Of a stretch of 64,000 nt of DNA, positions 61,778 to 64,000 are shown piece after piece. The stretch lies in the NCBI RefSeq assembly GCF_000292245.2, contig NZ_ALPT02000010.1, positions 1 through 64,000 of the forward strand, in the 5' to 3' direction. Position 1 is the stretch's first letter; the number at the start of each line of letters is the position of its first letter. The notes beneath the pieces were generated by a model that was not told where the DNA came from, did not search any database, and worked only from the letters and a program-made list of their open reading frames with translations. Origin of the DNA: Alkalihalobacillus alcalophilus ATCC 27647 = CGMCC 1.3604. GTDB taxonomy: Bacteria > Bacillota > Bacilli > Bacillales > Bacillaceae_D. The translations under genes were made by a program, and so were the position numbers.

Positions 61778-62260
61778 ATGATGTCCTTTCAGTTACTCAT
61801 TAATTTCGCACTCGCGGTAGCATGGATGTTTTTATATAACACATATGACCTTCCAACCTTTATTATTGGATATATTGTCGGTTTTGTTATCCTATTTTTA
61901 ATGAGGCGAATATTTCCTTCAAGGTTGTACATTATCCGTGTTTACGGGGTGCTTCATTTAGGAGTTATCTTTATAAGAGAACTCATTCTTTCTAATTTCA
62001 GTGTGATGAAATTGATTTTAAAACCTAAATTAGATATTAAACCTGGGATTTTTACTCTCCATCTAGATTATAAATCTGATTGGGAGTTAACATTATTAGC
62101 TCTGCTTATCTCTTTAACACCAGGAACGGTCGTGATTGATATTTCACATGACAAAGAGCAAATGTATATTCACTCAATGAATATTGATGATTTAGAAAGT
62201 AGTATCGGTCATATTCAAGAGTCCTTCCAAAAAGTCATTTTGGAGGTGAGCCGCACATGA
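61778..62260 (+). CDS. mrpE: Na+/H+ antiporter subunit MrpE
   Basis: A 160-residue subunit with two or three N-terminal membrane segments and a cytoplasmic domain bearing LISLTPGTVVIDISHD near residue 111, the MrpE signature. ATGATG follows AAAGGAGTAGG. It is 7 bases after mrpD and overlaps mrpF by four. Confidence 0.95.
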   Translation: MMSFQLLINFALAVAWMFLYNTYDLPTFIIGYIVGFVILFLMRRIFPSRLYIIRVYGVLHLGVIFIRELILSNFSVMKLILKPKLDIKPGIFTLHLDYKSDWELTLLALLISLTPGTVVIDISHDKEQMYIHSMNIDDLESSIGHIQESFQKVILEVSRT

Positions 62261-62553
62261 TTAATGCACCAATTGACTATTTCCTTTATTTTGGAGCTGC
62301 CGTCATCTCATTAGGTTTACTTGGGGGGATTTATCGGATCATTAAAGGTCCTACTCCAGCAGACCGTTTGATGGCCCTTGATACGATTGGTATTAACCTG
62401 ATTTCGATGACAGCTCTTATTTGTATGATTTTACGTACATCTGCTTATCTAACCGTTATATTATTAGTTGGCATTTTAGCATTTATCGAAACGGTGTCCA
62501 TTGCGAAGTTTATTGAAAGGGGTGTTGTTCTTGAACGGAAACGTAACCATTGA
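62257..62553 (+). CDS. mrpF: Na+/H+ antiporter subunit MrpF
   Basis: A 98-residue subunit with three membrane helices and the conserved IIKGPTPADRLMALDTIG near residue 28. In B. subtilis MrpF is also tied to bile-salt efflux. GGAGG precedes the ATG inside mrpE, and its 3' end overlaps mrpG by 23 bases. Confidence 0.95.
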   Translation: MINAPIDYFLYFGAAVISLGLLGGIYRIIKGPTPADRLMALDTIGINLISMTALICMILRTSAYLTVILLVGILAFIETVSIAKFIERGVVLERKRNH

Positions 62554-62995
62554 TATTTTGGTCGGGCTGTTTGTCGTCCTAGGTGCCTTTATCTCATTTG
62601 TCACAATGGTTGGGTTAATTCGCCTACCTGATACGTATACAAGAGCACATGCCGCCTCAAAGAGTGCTACGCTTGGTGTACTTTTAATTCTTATTGCGAC
62701 TTTAATTTTCTTTTTCCCTGAATACGGGTTTGACGCTCGTATCATTCTAGGAATCATCTTTGTCTTTATTTCATCCCCTGTATCAGGGCATTTAATTAGT
62801 CGTGCCGCATACTTCTCCAATGTTCCTCAATGGGAGCATGCCGTACGAGATGATTTAAAGGAAGTCTTGCAAAAACGAAAACAACGTTATGAAATGCAAC
62901 TCTCCAAGAAAAAAGGCGAGGAAGGCAAAAAAATGAAAGAACTCGAGCGTCGCAAAAGGGAAGAAGAAGAAGTAAACAAACCTGAGAACGGTTAA
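62531..62995 (+). CDS. mrpG: Na+/H+ antiporter subunit MrpG
   Basis: The last Mrp subunit: three membrane helices and the conserved GLIRLPDTYTRAHAASKSAT near residue 31. The start is taken as TTG at 62531, 6 bases after AAAGGGGTG; GTG at 62522 and TTG at 62501 are in the same frame. The protein (about 154 residues) has an unusual C-terminal tail of about 50 residues rich in Lys, Arg and Glu (KKGEEGKKMKELERRKREEE), longer than the 124 residues I recall for B. subtilis MrpG. Confidence 0.93.
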   Translation: MNGNVTIDILVGLFVVLGAFISFVTMVGLIRLPDTYTRAHAASKSATLGVLLILIATLIFFFPEYGFDARIILGIIFVFISSPVSGHLISRAAYFSNVPQWEHAVRDDLKEVLQKRKQRYEMQLSKKKGEEGKKMKELERRKREEEEVNKPENG

Positions 62996-62998
62996 TTA

Positions 62999-63052
62999 AA
63001 AAAGGCTTCCTCCTAGGGATATTTTTTCCCTTTGAGGAAGCCTTTTCTTTAT
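62999..63052 (+). terminator. Bidirectional terminator between mrpG and psd
   Basis: AAAAGGCTTCCTC pairs with GAGGAAGCCTTTT around an A/T-rich loop; T tracts follow on both strands. Confidence 0.9.
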
Positions 63053-63059
63053 TATTAGT

Positions 63060-63845
63060 TTATGCTTGGCTTTTTCGAGCAATCTTTTCGCCCATTTTTA
63101 TATTTTGATTTTCTTGAATCGAATCAAAGGTAAGGAAATTTGGTTCAAACAGAAGAATAACGGTCGAGCCAAAAGAAAAATATCCGATTTCCTCTCCTTT
63201 CTTTAAATGAGTATGGTCATGAGTCAACTCGATGGAATTAATGTTCATCGCCCCCACCTTCACAACAACCAATGATTTTTCCTCGACTTCCAATTCAGTC
63301 AAAAGCCGATAATTGTGCGATAGTGGCTTTTTCCCGTATTTTAAGCCCATTTCATTGACTGGGTAAGAACGACCTCCTAAACGCCATTGTCGCTTTATTT
63401 GACCTGCTACAGGGCTATGGATACGATGATAATCCTTTGGGCTTAGATAAAAAATAATAAACTGCCCCCCGACATAGCGTTTCGCTTCCCCTTTGTCTCC
63501 TAACATATCGGTTAATGAATAGGTTTGGCCCTTCACCATAAATTGGCTCTGCTCATTTAGTGCACCAAATGTGGCAATTTTCCCATCTACTGGACTGACA
63601 ATCACATCTTCCTTAGCCTCAACTGTCCTACTTCCAGCTGCTAAGGACCGAATGAAAAATTGATGTAGACTTTTATATTCTCCAATGGGTTTGGCTGCTT
63701 CCGCTACATTTATTTGGAACGTTTTCGCAAATTGTGGGATGATAAGCTTACTCATCTTTGACTGAGCAAATTTCTTTAACATATTCGATTGAAGTTTAGA
63801 ATTACTTAATTCGACAAATGTCCTAAAGATTCTTTGTTTCAACAA
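63060..63845 (-). CDS. psd: Phosphatidylserine decarboxylase
   Basis: Membrane enzyme that makes phosphatidylethanolamine from phosphatidylserine, using a pyruvoyl group formed by self-cleavage. The product of about 261 residues has VSPVDGKIATFG near residue 82, the active-site His region YLSPKDYHRIHSPVAG, VGAMNINSIELT, and the cleavage motif FGST (YFSFGSTVILLFEP), as in B. subtilis Psd. The start is taken as TTG at 63845, 5 bases after GGAGG; ATG at 63863 lies upstream of that site. No pssA is seen beside it within the window; bases 63864-64000 hold TATAAT at about 63923-63928 on the minus strand, a possible promoter. Confidence 0.93.
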   Translation of the reverse strand: MLKQRIFRTFVELSNSKLQSNMLKKFAQSKMSKLIIPQFAKTFQINVAEAAKPIGEYKSLHQFFIRSLAAGSRTVEAKEDVIVSPVDGKIATFGALNEQSQFMVKGQTYSLTDMLGDKGEAKRYVGGQFIIFYLSPKDYHRIHSPVAGQIKRQWRLGGRSYPVNEMGLKYGKKPLSHNYRLLTELEVEEKSLVVVKVGAMNINSIELTHDHTHLKKGEEIGYFSFGSTVILLFEPNFLTFDSIQENQNIKMGEKIARKSQA

Positions 63846-64000
63846 GCTGTCCTCCGTCTTCATTGATAATTATTTTGACGATGTGCTTCCTTTTAGTAGT
63901 GAATTTACTTCTCATATGATAAGATTATATTTTAATAACGTATGTAAAAAAATGTACGCTGTTAGGAATATCCATTAATAACCATTATGAAAACAAATTG

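Overview
The window is chromosomal DNA from a low-GC, endospore-forming member of the Bacillaceae. Gene order follows the Bacillus subtilis block from sda and yqeG to dnaG and sigA almost gene for gene. Sporulation genes (gpr, spoIIP, yqfC, yqfD, yqxA, sda), late competence genes (comEA, comEB, comEC, comER), a CIRCE-controlled heat-shock operon and a seven-gene Mrp antiporter operon all fit this group. An alkaliphilic or salt-tolerant lifestyle is plausible from the Mrp operon but not proven, because Mrp is common in bacilli.

Layout, left to right. 1-250: the right end of a repeated element and a terminator-like hairpin. 600-5270: sigA, dnaG, yqxD and yqfL on the minus strand. 5371-5880: a complete short element with terminal inverted repeats, lying against the end of glyS where B. 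subtilis has ccpN. 5883-9180: glyS, glyQ and their T-box leader. 9329-10504: a plus-strand pair, a DUF2642 protein and a manganese catalase. 10563-22921: recO, yqzL, era, cdd, dgkA, ybeY, pgpH, phoH, yqfD, yqfC, then the membrane operon yqeZ-floA-yqfB-like behind a SigW-type promoter, then yqeY and rpsU. 23148-29116: yqeW, a drug/metabolite-type transporter, deoC, mtaB, rsmE and prmA. 29248-34464: dnaJ, dnaK, grpE and hrcA with CIRCE. 34581-40786: hemW, lepA, yqxA, spoIIP and gpr. 41012-41278: rpsT, followed by a 52-bp tandem repeat array. 41886-48858: holA, yqzM, a ClpX-type zinc-finger protein, comEC, comEB, comEA and divergent comER. 48958-54884: the yqe operon (a frameshifted yqeM, cvfB, rsfS, yqeK, nadD, yhbY, aroE, yqeH, yqeG). 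54973-55878: a second, composite copy of the element. 56095-56488: three DnaA boxes and sda. 57125-62995: mrpA to mrpG. 63060-63845: psd.

Most genes are housekeeping: transcription and replication initiation, tRNA charging, ribosome assembly and translation factors, protein folding, DNA repair, and phospholipid and undecaprenyl-phosphate metabolism. No phage, plasmid, CRISPR or defence system is visible. The least explained content is (i) an element family with about 14-bp terminal inverted repeats, 5-bp target duplications and no transposase, whose GC-rich hairpin core differs between copies by compensating changes; (ii) the 52-bp pyrimidine-rich tandem repeat; (iii) a single-base frameshift in yqeM at an A6 run; (iv) two competing hairpins over the sda translation start next to DnaA boxes. 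Start codons were chosen from Shine-Dalgarno spacing, so several differ from the longest ORF and many are TTG or GTG.
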